A stretch of DNA of 64,000 nucleotides, from contig CAVZQU010000004.1 in NCBI GenBank assembly GCA_963777515.1, positions 62,001 through 126,000 on the forward strand, in the 5' to 3' direction. The stretch comes from CAVSWT01 sp963777515. Its GTDB lineage: Bacteria > Bacteroidota > Ignavibacteria > Ignavibacteriales > Ignavibacteriaceae. Position numbers and translations under genes: made by a program. Shown piece after piece: positions 27,804 through 38,443 of the stretch (positions within the stretch are counted from its first letter, which is position 1; every line of letters starts with the position of its first letter). A model generated the notes under the pieces. It saw only the letters and a list, made by a program, of their open reading frames with translations. It did no database searches and was not told the origin of the DNA.

Positions 27804-30800
27804 TTACTTTAATAACAGTAATTTTTTAGCAGCTCTGAAATCACCAGCAGTTAATGAGTAAAAATAAACACCTGACGGTACATTGCTTAAGTTGATATTT
27901 ACTGAATGATAACCCTTCTCCATATTTTCATTAACAGCAGTCATAACTTCTTTACCCAGAGTATTATATATCTTTAAGGTTACAAACTGATTTCTAGGAA
28001 TATAGAAAGAAATATTTGTGTTTGGATTAAATGGGTTAGGGTAATTCTGCATTAAAGTATAATCTGTTGGCAACGTATAAGATGCCGCATTATTGTTTGC
28101 TATGCTCTTAGCTATTAAAGTCGAATCCGAAAGTATTAGATAATCATTTACTATTAAAGGCTTAATTTTTTTTGCCTTTCCAAGCATATCTACTTCTACG
28201 TAAACTGTTTTACCCAAATATTTATTTAAGTTTACCGTTTGGTTACGAAATTCACCAAAGGTTTTATTTTGAACTTGGTTTAACATAGAAGCACTATTTG
28301 TCCAAACATTTTGCAGAACTTTATCTGTCTCGCTGTCTTTTAATACTATATTTGCAAGCGGCTCTGTTAAGGAAGAAACTAATTTACTTGTTGACTCAAG
28401 TCCGTTTCCATAAATGGCCCCGGCAAAGTTTAACTGCATGTTTGGAACTGTAACTTTAAATGGTTCTGAGGCTAACAGATTGTTTTCATTGGTCGAGTAA
28501 TTTATTTTTGTTTCAGTATTATTTAAGCTTGTACTTATCCCGGCAATTTCAAAGCACACACTACCTTGTGAAGTGCTATCAATATCTTTTGATATATCCA
28601 ATAATGCATGTCTATTTAGTCTATAAGAAAGAAGTTTTTCTCCATTTCCCGAGGTAGAAGTTTCTTTTGAAAGTCCAGCGCTGCCAACATTATATAATCC
28701 AAGAGAATTATCTGATTTTTTCCAAATCGCTTTTGAATACTGGGTATCATAAGTTGTCTTTCTATTTAATATTTATTCCGGTTCCGCCGGATGATGTTAC
28801 ATAGTAAGGCCCTACCCAAATAAGGCCATTATAAAATGCTCTATAAACTGCGTTGCCTATGTTCCAGGCAACATCCATATTGCTACTATTTTCATAATCT
28901 CCGATTGCTGGATAAAGCGTTGATGTTGTTGATTGAGAGAAAGAAGTTATTGTTTGCCACGAACTCCCTACTTTTTGCCTTATATGAACTGAAGCACCGC
29001 CTTCGATGATATTATTTCTACTAGACCACGTAACAGTTGGGTGTTCATCTACCATTGTTATTTGGGGATTTGAATTATTTAACCAGTTGCTGGGAGACAC
29101 GTCTATCGGAGATGTAAAACTAAGTATTTCGTTGTAATACGAAACTTCACTGTATTTTATTTTTTGGGAATACTGATCTTCCCAGCATAATGAAAATTTA
29201 TTGTTAGTAAAATGAGGACTATACGCTATTGTAGGGTTGCAGCTATAACCATTTGTCCCCGATACTGTTGCTACACCATTCCAACCATAATAATCGTGTG
29301 CATTTACTCCAATTCCAAATGGATTTTTCCATGCAACCATTATAACATCATAACTAGGGCTTGAAAAATGTTTACCGTCAATTACCGGGTTTGCCTGGAA
29401 ATTTTGAATATTTGGTGTAAAAGAACCAATTAAAGTCGTGCTGCTTAATGTATTATATGTAACATCATAACTGCGCATATATATTTTTACCCGGTTTGAA
29501 GGATTACCGCTCCCGTACCATAAAACATCCTGCCAAACTATATATGCCCTGGAGCCAATCATAGAGATTGATGGGTAACCAGAAATTGAATTTTTATCAC
29601 TTAATAAAATTTCATCTCCCCAATTGGTCCCATCTGTTGAACGGCTTAGCCATACTTGATTTAAACTCACATAAACCATTGCCCAAATATCATTAACTGA
29701 TTCTACTATTTTCCTCTGGCTGTTTGATGAGGTTGCAATGGAGGAGTTTGTTAAAAGATGACCTTTTAAATTTGCTGCCACTGTTATCCCATCATTCTTA
29801 AAAACTACACCAGTTTGTATATCATTTTTATTTTGAAATTCTGCATCTGAAGATGGAGTTGCACTCCAATTAAAGAAATAAAAATTCCTACTGCCTAATG
29901 AGCCACCAAGATTTATTGTTTGTGGTGATGGAACACTAACTGAATAATATGGATTACCAGAAATATTATAATCTTGATTCAAAAACACTCCATTATATTT
30001 CTGATTATTTTCATATAGATCTGTAAAGTTGGGAGTGAACGGAGATGACCTTGTTCTAAACATCGGGGCATCATTTCCGGTGGACATTCCTCTGTTTCGC
30101 CAATTGTTCCCATAATCCGGATCCTGGTAATCAATAAACCATGGGTCTTTAAAGTTAATGTTATCAGTAGAAGGATTTAATCCCGGTAATTCTAAATATT
30201 CATTTTTAATAGTTACCCCTGAATATGTCTGTTTAAATTGAGAAGTTAAATTAGCCATGTCACTTGAAATTGTAAAAGAATGATGATTCCTTACGTCTGA
30301 AATACCTTGACTATTGTTTTTTACCCAACTATTATATTTTTCATTTGGGTTTGTTGCTAAATCTTGCTTTCCTTTTAATACTTCTGTAGTCCCATCAAAA
30401 AAATCAAATTGAGGTTCTGATGTAGTAATAGTATTGTTGCTAAAAGTAGTTCCTGTCCAGCGCCCAACTTGTGTCCCTGACATGAGCGAACCTGATTCTC
30501 TTTTTTGATCAACTTCTACTTTCACAAGTAAAGTATTATCGTATAATGAACCGCGGAAATAAGCCATTTGTTCGTTCATTCGTTGAGATTGTCCTGAAGT
30601 AAATTCAGTTCTGCAATAGTCATCAGAATAATCCATATAATTGTGAATTGGGTCGTCTGATCCACAAGTGTTCTTACCCGTAGGGCATCCTTCACTAGGA
30701 CTACCTTCGTCAGGTGTATCAGAAACCATATCACCTGGAGCAAAACATCCATTTTCAAATGTATGGAATAAACCAACATAATGCCCTACTTCATGAACAC

Positions 30801-31395
30801 CTGTAATACCATAATGGTAATCAGGGTGAGTTCCTCCTGGCAAAGTAGTATTTCTAATTACCACTCCATGCATATAACTGTCTTCTGGGAATTCTGATGG
30901 AAAGCGAGCATATCCTGTCATAAAACTACCGCTTAAAGCACATATATAGAAATTTAATACGTATCTTGGATTAATCGCAAGAGTCTGTTTCATTTGCGTT
31001 TCCTCCGGCGAATCATAAGAGTGAGTCATCCACGTCGAATTATTGGTTCTATCTATTTTATATAATGAAAATCTAAAATTAGTATTTGAAAAGCCTGTAT
31101 TTAGTACGTTGATTTGTGTATAAAGTTGTTGGTTTGTAACATCCCCTGTTCCATCATTATATCTTATTACATGAAATGCTACGGGTATAGTTATAATATT
31201 TTCTGTAGTAACACCATTTCCTTTAGCCAGCCATTGGTTAACAGAATTTTCTAAATTCAGCATTTCTTCGGCAGAAAAATGTTTTGTTCCACAAATTTCT
31301 GATTGTGCTGGAGTTTCTTTAGAAACTTGAAATAAAATTATTAATATAACCATTAGTCCTTTTATTATAGAAAAATGTATAGTATTTAATTTCAT
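27804..31395 (-). CDS. Secreted M43-family metalloprotease with T9SS C-terminal domain (frameshifted)
   Basis: Read as two genes by frame, but the join is natural: the first frame ends at GGTGINIK (28762) and removing one A from ATTAAATAG gives continuous INRKTTYDTQYSKAIWKKSD. The whole protein is about 1,195 aa. Signal peptide at 1-30; pappalysin-like catalytic domain (about 60-310) with GVHEVGHYVGLFHTF (HExxHxxGxxH) and Met-turn IHNYMDYSDDYC; then long beta-rich repeats; C-terminal type A sorting domain (MQNYPNPFNPNTNISFYIP...VPSGVYFYSLTAGDF...KLLLLK). It is exported by the type IX pathway and attached to or released at the cell surface. Confidence 0.8.
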
Positions 31396-31564
31396 TACAC
31401 ACCTTAATTTTTAGTTCTTAATTGTTAGATTTAATTAATTAAATGTAAACCCCTTCTTGTTTTAAGGTTGCGTTTGCTTTTTAGCTTTTGCTAAAAGAAA
31501 TAGTACACCATACTTATAACCATTTTGAAATCTTAGGCGGTGGCCTCTCTTTTTTATTCAAATA

Positions 31565-32869
31565 TTATCTCCGTCCGATTGTTACTATTGCTTTTCCATT
31601 ATTTAAACCCCCAGTACAAACAACAAGGTTATTCTTCATATTTACCCTTCCGTAAGAACCGGATATATTTACTTCACTCTGAAAGTTTTTCCAGGAAAAT
31701 CCATTAAAGTGAAGCAAAAGCCCAAACGCTCCGACAACCATAATATCATTTATTCCATTTCCTCTGATACTTGTTTTATAGTATGGTGGTAAACTATAAT
31801 CCCTTGTCCATTTTTTTCCTAAAAATTCAGCAGTGTATAACCCATCTCCAACTATGTAGTATTTTTTCCCCGGAATGAACCAAGTTGAGTTAATAAAGAT
31901 GGGAAGTCCTTTATCGTTTGTTTTTTTTACAGATATGCCTTCTATTTTTAAAACCTTACTGCTATCAACAAAGATATCTTCATTTGAAGCAACAGATAAA
32001 ATTTCATATTTCCCATTTTCAGTTTGTTCACCTAAAATATCGTAAATATTTAATTTTGTCTCACTTGTTAATTTCTGCCATTGACTTCCGTTATAGTAGA
32101 CAACATTTCCATTATTGCCTACTGCATATAAGTCATTACTGCTTGTTCCCCAAAGTTTGTTTATAGCTCCAGTTAATAAAGGATTTATTCCACAATCTAG
32201 CTTAACGCTATCACCATTAAACCACCCAATGCTCCCGCCATTTGTAATTATTATATTGTTTTCTGAAAAGGCCCATATAGCTTTTAGGGGAGGGTATGTA
32301 ACAGCACTACAGTTTCCATAATAATAAATTCTTTTCAATTCCCACTTACTTCCATTCCAGTGAATTGCATTATAAGCATTTGGGTCAGCACCGCCTAGTG
32401 AATCATTCAAGTAAATCTCTCCCACACACCAAATGTTATTTTCTGAGATAATGGCGCAGTCATAAAGAGTACTACTGTAGTCACCAAATGTCCAACTTTG
32501 CCAGGTAAAGTTGTGGCTGGTTGTGTCCATCGTAGTTATGCCTAAATTATTACTTTTTATTTCAGATTGGTTGTTAGGGTGAATGGTCGAATTAATATTG
32601 TAAGTTTTGTTTGGCAGAAGCGAATCGATATAAAGGGTTGTATCGTTAGTAGAAATGGTATAATTTGCTTTAAGGTTATCATTTGCATAAAGACTTACTT
32701 CTGCCGGCAAGGTAGTATTTTCTAATTGCAGCTTCAGCCACGCTTCTGTACAGCTTACATCTTCCAATGATAAAGTTAGGCTTCTGTTATCCGGCGGCTC
32801 AGCGGTGTTGCAGCTAAAATTTAGAAAGGCAATAATAAATACAATTGTCACTTTTGATATTTTGTTCAA
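31565..32869 (-). CDS. Lipoprotein with FN3-like and beta-propeller repeats
   Basis: 434 aa. The signal peptide ends in a lipobox (IIAFLNFSCNTAEPP, LxxC type). Residues about 30-115 look like a fibronectin III domain (EVSLYANDNLKANYTIS, YIDSLLPNKTYNINSTI). The rest has repeated blades with aromatic-acid patterns (ISENNIWCVGEIYLNDS, GTSSNDLYAVGNNGNVVYYN, GNGINDIMVVGAFGLLLHFN). This family is often mislabelled glucosyltransferase in related genomes; nothing here supports an enzyme. Likely surface-exposed binding protein. Intact. Confidence 0.7.
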   Translation of the reverse strand: MNKISKVTIVFIIAFLNFSCNTAEPPDNRSLTLSLEDVSCTEAWLKLQLENTTLPAEVSLYANDNLKANYTISTNDTTLYIDSLLPNKTYNINSTIHPNNQSEIKSNNLGITTMDTTSHNFTWQSWTFGDYSSTLYDCAIISENNIWCVGEIYLNDSLGGADPNAYNAIHWNGSKWELKRIYYYGNCSAVTYPPLKAIWAFSENNIIITNGGSIGWFNGDSVKLDCGINPLLTGAINKLWGTSSNDLYAVGNNGNVVYYNGSQWQKLTSETKLNIYDILGEQTENGKYEILSVASNEDIFVDSSKVLKIEGISVKKTNDKGLPIFINSTWFIPGKKYYIVGDGLYTAEFLGKKWTRDYSLPPYYKTSIRGNGINDIMVVGAFGLLLHFNGFSWKNFQSEVNISGSYGRVNMKNNLVVCTGGLNNGKAIVTIGRR

Positions 32870-33150
32870 GCTTCCTCCCGCTTAACTATTATTAGTATTG
32901 TATTAAATTTAATTTATTCCCAAACAAAAAAAATCAGTATAAGTACGTAAAAGTTATCCACATTTTATAAAAAATGATTTGGTATTAAAAATGAGGTGAA
33001 TATATTTAGCTGTTTTTTTTATTTTCTACTACAAAGGAACCCCCTTTTATTAGTGAATGGCTAAAATTATCTCATTAAGTTTTTAAAGTAGAAATAAAAA
33101 TTTTATTAAAGCAATTTTAATTGTTAATTAGCTACCAAAAGTACAATTTT

Positions 33151-34336
33151 TCATTTTCCTTTCTTCAAATAAACATCACCATTAATTGTCTTAATTGTTA
33201 CTTTATTTTTTCCGCCATTAACAGTTCCCGATCCATGCAAAGTATAGCTGTCATATTCATCATTATTTAATATTTCTTTTTTAAGTGGGAAGTCGCTGTA
33301 AATTTTATTTTGACTTCCGTCTTTATCAACACCGCCAATTTTAATATCAATATCCATTGATAATTTCTCTGGAACAGTTAAAGTTATATTTCCCGAATTT
33401 GATTTTAAATTCACATCTCTATTGCCCTTACTAGCTTCTCCGACCATTTCAGCATTTATATCACCGCCGTTTGTTTTGGCTTCAATTGAAGCATCTGCAT
33501 TCTCAATATCAATGCTGCCGCCATTGGTTTTTGCTTTAACAAATTTTCCCGCCGATTTTATGGTTATATCACCGCCGAGTGTTTTAACATTAGCACCATT
33601 TGGCGCTGCGTCAACATTTATTTCACCACCCATGCTGGAAATATTAACTTCATTTCCGGTTGATTTGCCTGATTTTGAAGTTACATTTTTAAGCGTAACC
33701 GGCCCGCCGTTGGTTGTTCCTTTTACATCACCTTTAACGTTAGTTATAGAGACAGGGCCGCCCATAGTATGAACACTTCCATCAACTTCCGAATCATACA
33801 AATTAATGGGCCCGCCCATAGTTTTTAACTTAAGATTTCCTTTTAAGTTGCTTAAATCAAGTCCGCCCCCCATGGTCTGTCCTGAAATTTCTCCATCAAC
33901 ATTTTTAATGGATACTGGCCCGCCCATTGTTTCTAAAGAAACATTAAATTTGCTTGGAACCATAAAAATAAATTTTAGCCGGTTATTGCGGTGAGATAGC
34001 ATTCTCTTTAAATTTGGATGTGACTTTCAGGCCTTCTGAGCTGGGGTCAAAATTAAAATCATACTTGTCTAAATCATCTCTTTTTGATTCTACATCTAAC
34101 AGAAATATAATTTTTATCCCAGCCTGAAATTTCAATTGCTCCACCGGACTCAAGATTTAAATTCAGCAGTTTTCCTTCTTCAGTTTTAAATTCTTTATGA
34201 AGGTTATTTTTGTTGTCGGTTTATTGTTTGAATTAGTATTTTGGTTATTAAATGCTGCTGAAGGAAATTGATTAGGAACTGCTCCCGTGAATAGGAACAT
34301 CAATGGAATTAAAAGTAATAAATAAAATATTTTCAT
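33151..34336 (-). CDS. DUF4097-family repetitive exported protein (frameshifted)
   Basis: The start at 34336 gives a signal peptide (MKIFYLLLLLIPLMFLFTG). After frameshifts near 34215, 34115 and 34010 coding continues: LNLNLESGGAIEISGWDKNY, DDLDKYDFNFDPSSEGLKVT, then the intact 33151-34002 part. That part repeats a short unit about ten times: TMGGPVSIKN, TMGGGLDLSN, TMGGPINLYD, TNGGPVTLKN, TLGGDITIKS, TNGGSIDIEN. The regular GG turn predicts a right-handed beta-helix of the DUF4097 type, adhesin-like. Function unknown; located in the periplasm or on the surface. Confidence 0.75.
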
Positions 34337-34519
34337 AGTAAAACCTTTTTAATGAAGTTAATAATCACTGTTTTAAATTAGACTTTAATATCAATAAGAA
34401 GGTTGGGGTTTTTAATTCAATAAGGATATTTTATTCCTAAATATTTGCTGTAATAAAATGAAATTCTTTTATTAAATTTAAACGATGTGAAAAACATTTC
34501 ATATATAAAAGGGGCTCGT

Positions 34520-36238
34520 ATGAAAATCCTAAATCGTTTCTTCGATTTCAATTTTTTTAGTTGCAATATTTCTAACTAGATTTAACTTTGCCCAAAGTTC
34601 ACAAGCAATGGATTATTTAAATTATCCTCAATCTGTTGCATCATTAGGAATGGGAGAACAGGGTGTTGCTCTACTTTCAAATGATGATGCATTAGTTTAT
34701 AATCCTGCAAATTTGGTGTATACAAGGCATGCTTCGTTATCATATTTTGCTCAACCCGTTTACGTTTTTATGGATGTGGGTAGAATTATATCACTTCATT
34801 CAATGTTTGAAATAAAAAATGTCGGCTACTTTGGTGTTAGTTATCAGAATTGGACTCAAGGAGAATTTGTTGTTTCTAGTTTTGATAATCCAGACGGAAA
34901 TGGTGAAAAATATAAATCATATGAAAGGAATTTTTCTGTTGCCTATGCTAGAAATTTCTCAAATGAATTTTCAGTCGGGTTACAAGTTAGATATTCATAT
35001 TTAAATCTTGGATATGGAAGTGCAAGCGAATTATTAATTAGTTCCGGATTAAATTATAGACCTGAGAGTTTATGCAATAAGCTTAATCTAGGTTTTTCAT
35101 TAACAAATTTTGGTCCCGCAGTTAAATATGAAGCTGAGTCACCAATTGTTGCTTCATATGAAAGTCGTACTTTTTATGATCCACCGCCTTCAAGATTAAA
35201 TTTAGCTATTAATTATTTAGCCATAGAGAATTCTTACTTTTCTCTTCCATTAAGCCTTGGCATATCCAAAATATTTGATAAAAGGGAAGATAATGGAGAC
35301 GGTCAATCTTCCTTTAAAACTTTATTTACAGATTGGAAAGAATTTACCCCGTGATGTTACGATACATTCAGGTTTAGCATTTAAATGGAAACCATTGGAT
35401 TTAGGCGGCAATGTAGCATTCTTTCAAGAATTTTATTTGGGCAATTTTACTGGAGGTCCCAAAACAGATTTTAATAATTTCTATTACTCATGGCTTTAAT
35501 GTTAGGATTATCTTTTAGTGATATTAAATTAACAGTAGGTTATGCCGGCAGATGGTTTAATCAACATATTAGCGGTTATCCTTACCCTGGAGACTTCCCT
35601 GGGAAACATTTCAATTTACTTTAAGTATTGACGAAAATTATTTCTTTAAAAAAGAAAGAAACCCATTTAAAGGTTCACCATTAGAAAAAATAATTATTTC
35701 GGCTGGGATTGGACAATCATTGAGAGTTGGAAGATATTCGGAATATAATCTTGGAGAAGGTTATGGAGAATCATATTTAAACAAAAATAAAAATAGTCTA
35801 AGATATTTTATAGAAGCAGCATTCTACATAAATAAAAATAATGCGTTAATAACAAACTTCAGTTATAGCTCGGTTCCGTGGGATATTAATGTTGTTATGT
35901 CTGATAATAGGACTATAAATTTTATAAGTTCAAAATTTGAAGATGTAACCCTTAGTTCATCTTACAGAATTCATCCAATTGAAAATTTTAATCCATTTTT
36001 TGTTGAAGGCGGGTTAGGAATTCAAAGAACCAATCCGGTTATTGGCACAAATCCAAAATATTATTATCAAACTTTTTTTACTTCCGCCATAGGATCAAAT
36101 TTTTGTGTTTACGATAATTTAATTTTAAGCCCTCGAATAAATTATTTTATACTTTTTGATAGACAAATTAGTAATTCACAAGCAATGGTTGGATTTAATC
36201 AATTTGATTTTGATATAAGTGTTGGCTATTCATTTTAA
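34520..36238 (+). CDS. PorV/PorQ-like outer-membrane beta-barrel (frameshifted)
   Basis: The ATG at 34520 precedes a signal peptide recovered after a frameshift near 34550 (IFLVAIFLTRFNFAQ). The mature part opens YPQSVASLGMGEQGVALLSN and DDALVYNPANLVYT, the hallmark of the PorV/UPF0164 group, and continues with many beta-strands to the C-terminal Phe (FNQFDFDISVGYSF) typical of outer-membrane barrels. Other frameshifts near 35350, 35500 and 35620. About 570 aa repaired. PorV is the T9SS shuttle; this paralogue may be PorV-like only, because many copies occur per genome in this group. Confidence 0.7.
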
Positions 36239-36264
36239 TTTGTTTTCTAAGAAATTGTAATTTA

Positions 36265-36292
36265 GTAGGGGCTATTAATTAAAAGCCCCTAC
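36265..36292. repeat. GTA...TAC palindromic repeat (28 nt)
   Basis: Arms GTAGGGGCT (36265-36273) and AGCCCCTAC (36284-36292) around an AT-rich centre, between the PorV-like gene and the LOG gene. It could terminate the PorV-like transcript since T-rich sequence follows. Confidence 0.65.
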
Positions 36293-36326
36293 GCTTGTTT
36301 TATAAAATCACTATAAATTTTATCTA

Positions 36327-36851
36327 ATGAAAAAAACAATAACCGTATTTGGCAGTGCATTTCCAAAAGAGGGCGATGAAGAATACGAATTTGCTTATGA
36401 ACTTGGCCAACAGCTTTCACTTAATAATTTTAATTTATGTACCGGCGGTTATTATGGAATTATGGAAGCCATCTCAAAAGGTGCATTTGAAAATAAAGCG
36501 GAAGTATTTGGTGTAACGGTAAATTATTTTGAAAGGCAGGCAAACAATTTTGTAACCACTGAAATAAAATGTGATTCTTTATTTGAAAGGATTACAAAAC
36601 TAATTGAGCTTGGCGACGCTTATATTATTTTAAAAGGCGGAACAGGAACTTTACTTGAGCTTGCTGCTGTTTGGGAATTCATGAATAAAAAATTATTAAA
36701 AACAAAGCCTGTAATTTGCAATTCCTCAATGTGGAAGAAAATCATTCCAATAATAGATGAACGCCTACAATATGAAAATAGAAAAACCGGTTTAATAAAA
36801 AACTGCGATTCTTTGGAAGAAATAATTACTTATTTAAATAAAGTGATTTAA
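36327..36851 (+). CDS. LOG-family protein (putative nucleoside-5'-monophosphate phosphoribohydrolase)
   Basis: 174 aa. The Rossmann-like fold of LOG proteins is clear in ITVFGSAFPKEGDEEYEFAY, LCTGGYYGIMEAISKGAFEN and the motif YIILKGGTGTLLELAAVWEF (GGxGTxxE). Members with both PGGxGT and the Arg of the first motif release free cytokinin-type bases from nucleotides; bacterial ones often have unclear substrates. Start: ATG near 36327 without strong ribosome-binding site. Stands alone. Confidence 0.8.
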   Translation: MKKTITVFGSAFPKEGDEEYEFAYELGQQLSLNNFNLCTGGYYGIMEAISKGAFENKAEVFGVTVNYFERQANNFVTTEIKCDSLFERITKLIELGDAYIILKGGTGTLLELAAVWEFMNKKLLKTKPVICNSSMWKKIIPIIDERLQYENRKTGLIKNCDSLEEIITYLNKVI

Positions 36852-36934
36852 AGCAGTAACGTTTTTTCTATATTTTTACTTACTTATATTTCAAACAAGA
36901 TTGATTATTCAACGTAAAAAATTTAGGTAGAGAT

Positions 36935-37303
36935 ATGGAAAAAAATATTAATCGTAAAAATTTTATTAAAAAAATTTCTATCGGCGGAGTAATTTTATTT
37001 GGCGGTAGTACTTTATTATCCGCTTGCGGTGGAAAAGATAATGGTAAACTACCGCAAACAACACAAAAGGCAAATTCACCATGTGCAGATGTTAGCGGAT
37101 TAACTGATGCTGAATTAGCAACTAGAACTTCAAATGATTATACAGTTGCTTCACCTTATAATGATAAAATGTGCGGGACATGTAATCTTTTTATTTTGCC
37201 GAAAGGTAATAAGCCATGCGGAACTTGCCAGGTTGTAAAAGGTCCAATAAGCCCGCAAGGATATTGTAAACTGTGGATTAAAAAAGTTAATATGACGAGT
37301 TAG
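36935..37303 (+). CDS. High-potential iron-sulphur (HiPIP)-like lipoprotein
   Basis: 122 aa. The N-terminus (NRKNFIKKISIGGVILFGGS) looks like a Tat-type signal with Arg-Lys instead of Arg-Arg, and ends in a lipobox (TLLSACGG). The mature part has the four cysteines of HiPIP: KMCGTCNLFILP (C-x2-C), GTCQVVKGPISPQGYCKLW (two Cys). Such [4Fe-4S] proteins carry electrons at high potential in the periplasm. The C-x15-C-end layout fits the family. If anchored by the lipobox Cys it would sit on a membrane near respiratory enzymes. Confidence 0.75.
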   Translation: MEKNINRKNFIKKISIGGVILFGGSTLLSACGGKDNGKLPQTTQKANSPCADVSGLTDAELATRTSNDYTVASPYNDKMCGTCNLFILPKGNKPCGTCQVVKGPISPQGYCKLWIKKVNMTS

Positions 37304-37313
37304 CGATTGTAGG

Positions 37314-38376
37314 TTATTGAATAAGTTTTTTCAGAGAATCATAAACCATATCAACCGTAAGCTCTTTAATGCATTTGAATTTCACATCATTTCGAAAACA
37401 TATTAAAGGCCGCGGAGAATATATGAAACAAGGGGAGCAATCTAAATTAAGTCGTACAATATTATGTTTTGTTTTCCAGGGGTGAATATAATTTGGATTT
37501 GTTGGGCCTAAAATTGCAACTACATTTAATTGTAACGCCGAAGCAACATGCATCAAGCTTGAATCATTAGAAACAAAAACATTACATCTTTTCATAATTG
37601 CAGCAGTCTCTGCAAGATTTCCTGTTTCGATTGAAAATACATTATCTGAATTTATCTCTTTCACAATTGAATTCTTTAATTCATTTTCTTCAGGCCCGCC
37701 GAATATTAATACTTTGCCATTTAACTCCTTAATGATTTTTTTACCGAGTTCGGAAAACTTTTCCGGTTCCCATCTTCTTTGTATATGATTTTTAAAAACA
37801 GCAGAGCCGGGATGAAATCCAACCACTAATTCATCTTCTTTTACATTAATTTTTTGAAGATAATCTTTTGCAAATGAAAGGTCATTTTCATTTAATGGAG
37901 AATTCAAGTTCCGGTTTTTCATCTAAATTTGCTTGAAGAAGTTCTTCAACCAGCTTAATATTTTCTTCAACATTATGAAGCGAATCATCTTCAGTGATTT
38001 TGACGTTATTTAAAAAACCAAGGTTTTGAAAATCTTTTCTTAAATATTTTACTCCGGCTTTTTTATCAGCGCCAAGTATGAAATTAAAGATGTTATATTC
38101 TTTTCTGTTTGAAGGATAAACATTTATTGAATAATCATATTTCTTTCTGAGCTTCAATAAATATTTTAAGGAAGCTAAAACTCCTTCATCAATAAAATTA
38201 AAATAGTGAATATTATTAATGCTGGGATTTCGTTCGTAAATATCCTTAACTCCTTTGAACATAACCAAAGCATCAATCTGCGCATCAGGTAATTGTTTAC
38301 GAAGCAGCTTTAATGCCGGGGTAAACATTAAAGCATCACCCAAACCCGAAAGTGCTATGATTAATATTTTTTTCAT
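37314..38376 (-). CDS. Glycosyltransferase family 9 (heptosyltransferase-like, frameshifted)
   Basis: The first frame (37888-38376) holds the N-terminal Rossmann domain (ILIIALSGLGDALMFTPALK), the second (37314-37922) the C-terminal donor domain with ELVVGFHPGSAVFKN, FGGPEENELKN and NVFVSNDSSLMHVASALQLN. The conserved CSPCFIYSPRP segment and the layout match ADP-heptose:LPS heptosyltransferases. About 350 aa repaired; the frameshift is near 37895. It would add a sugar to LPS core or a surface glycan. Confidence 0.85.
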
Positions 38377-38395
38377 TACTAACTAAATAATAAAA

Positions 38396-38422
38396 AATAA
38401 GCGGTACAGATGGCCGCTTATT
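38396..38422 (-). terminator. Terminator downstream of the DUF2723 gene
   Basis: Stem AATAAGCGG (38396-38404) with CCGCTTATT (38414-38422), 9-base loop. On the minus strand it is followed by TTTTTTATT, a good terminator just after the stop of the DUF2723 gene at 38444. Confidence 0.75.
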
Positions 38423-38443
38423 ATAAAAGGATTTTTTCAAAAT

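Noticed and set aside
33422..33772. 116-residue plus-strand frame
   Set aside because: It is an antisense shadow of the repetitive DUF4097 gene, kept open by that gene's repeats.
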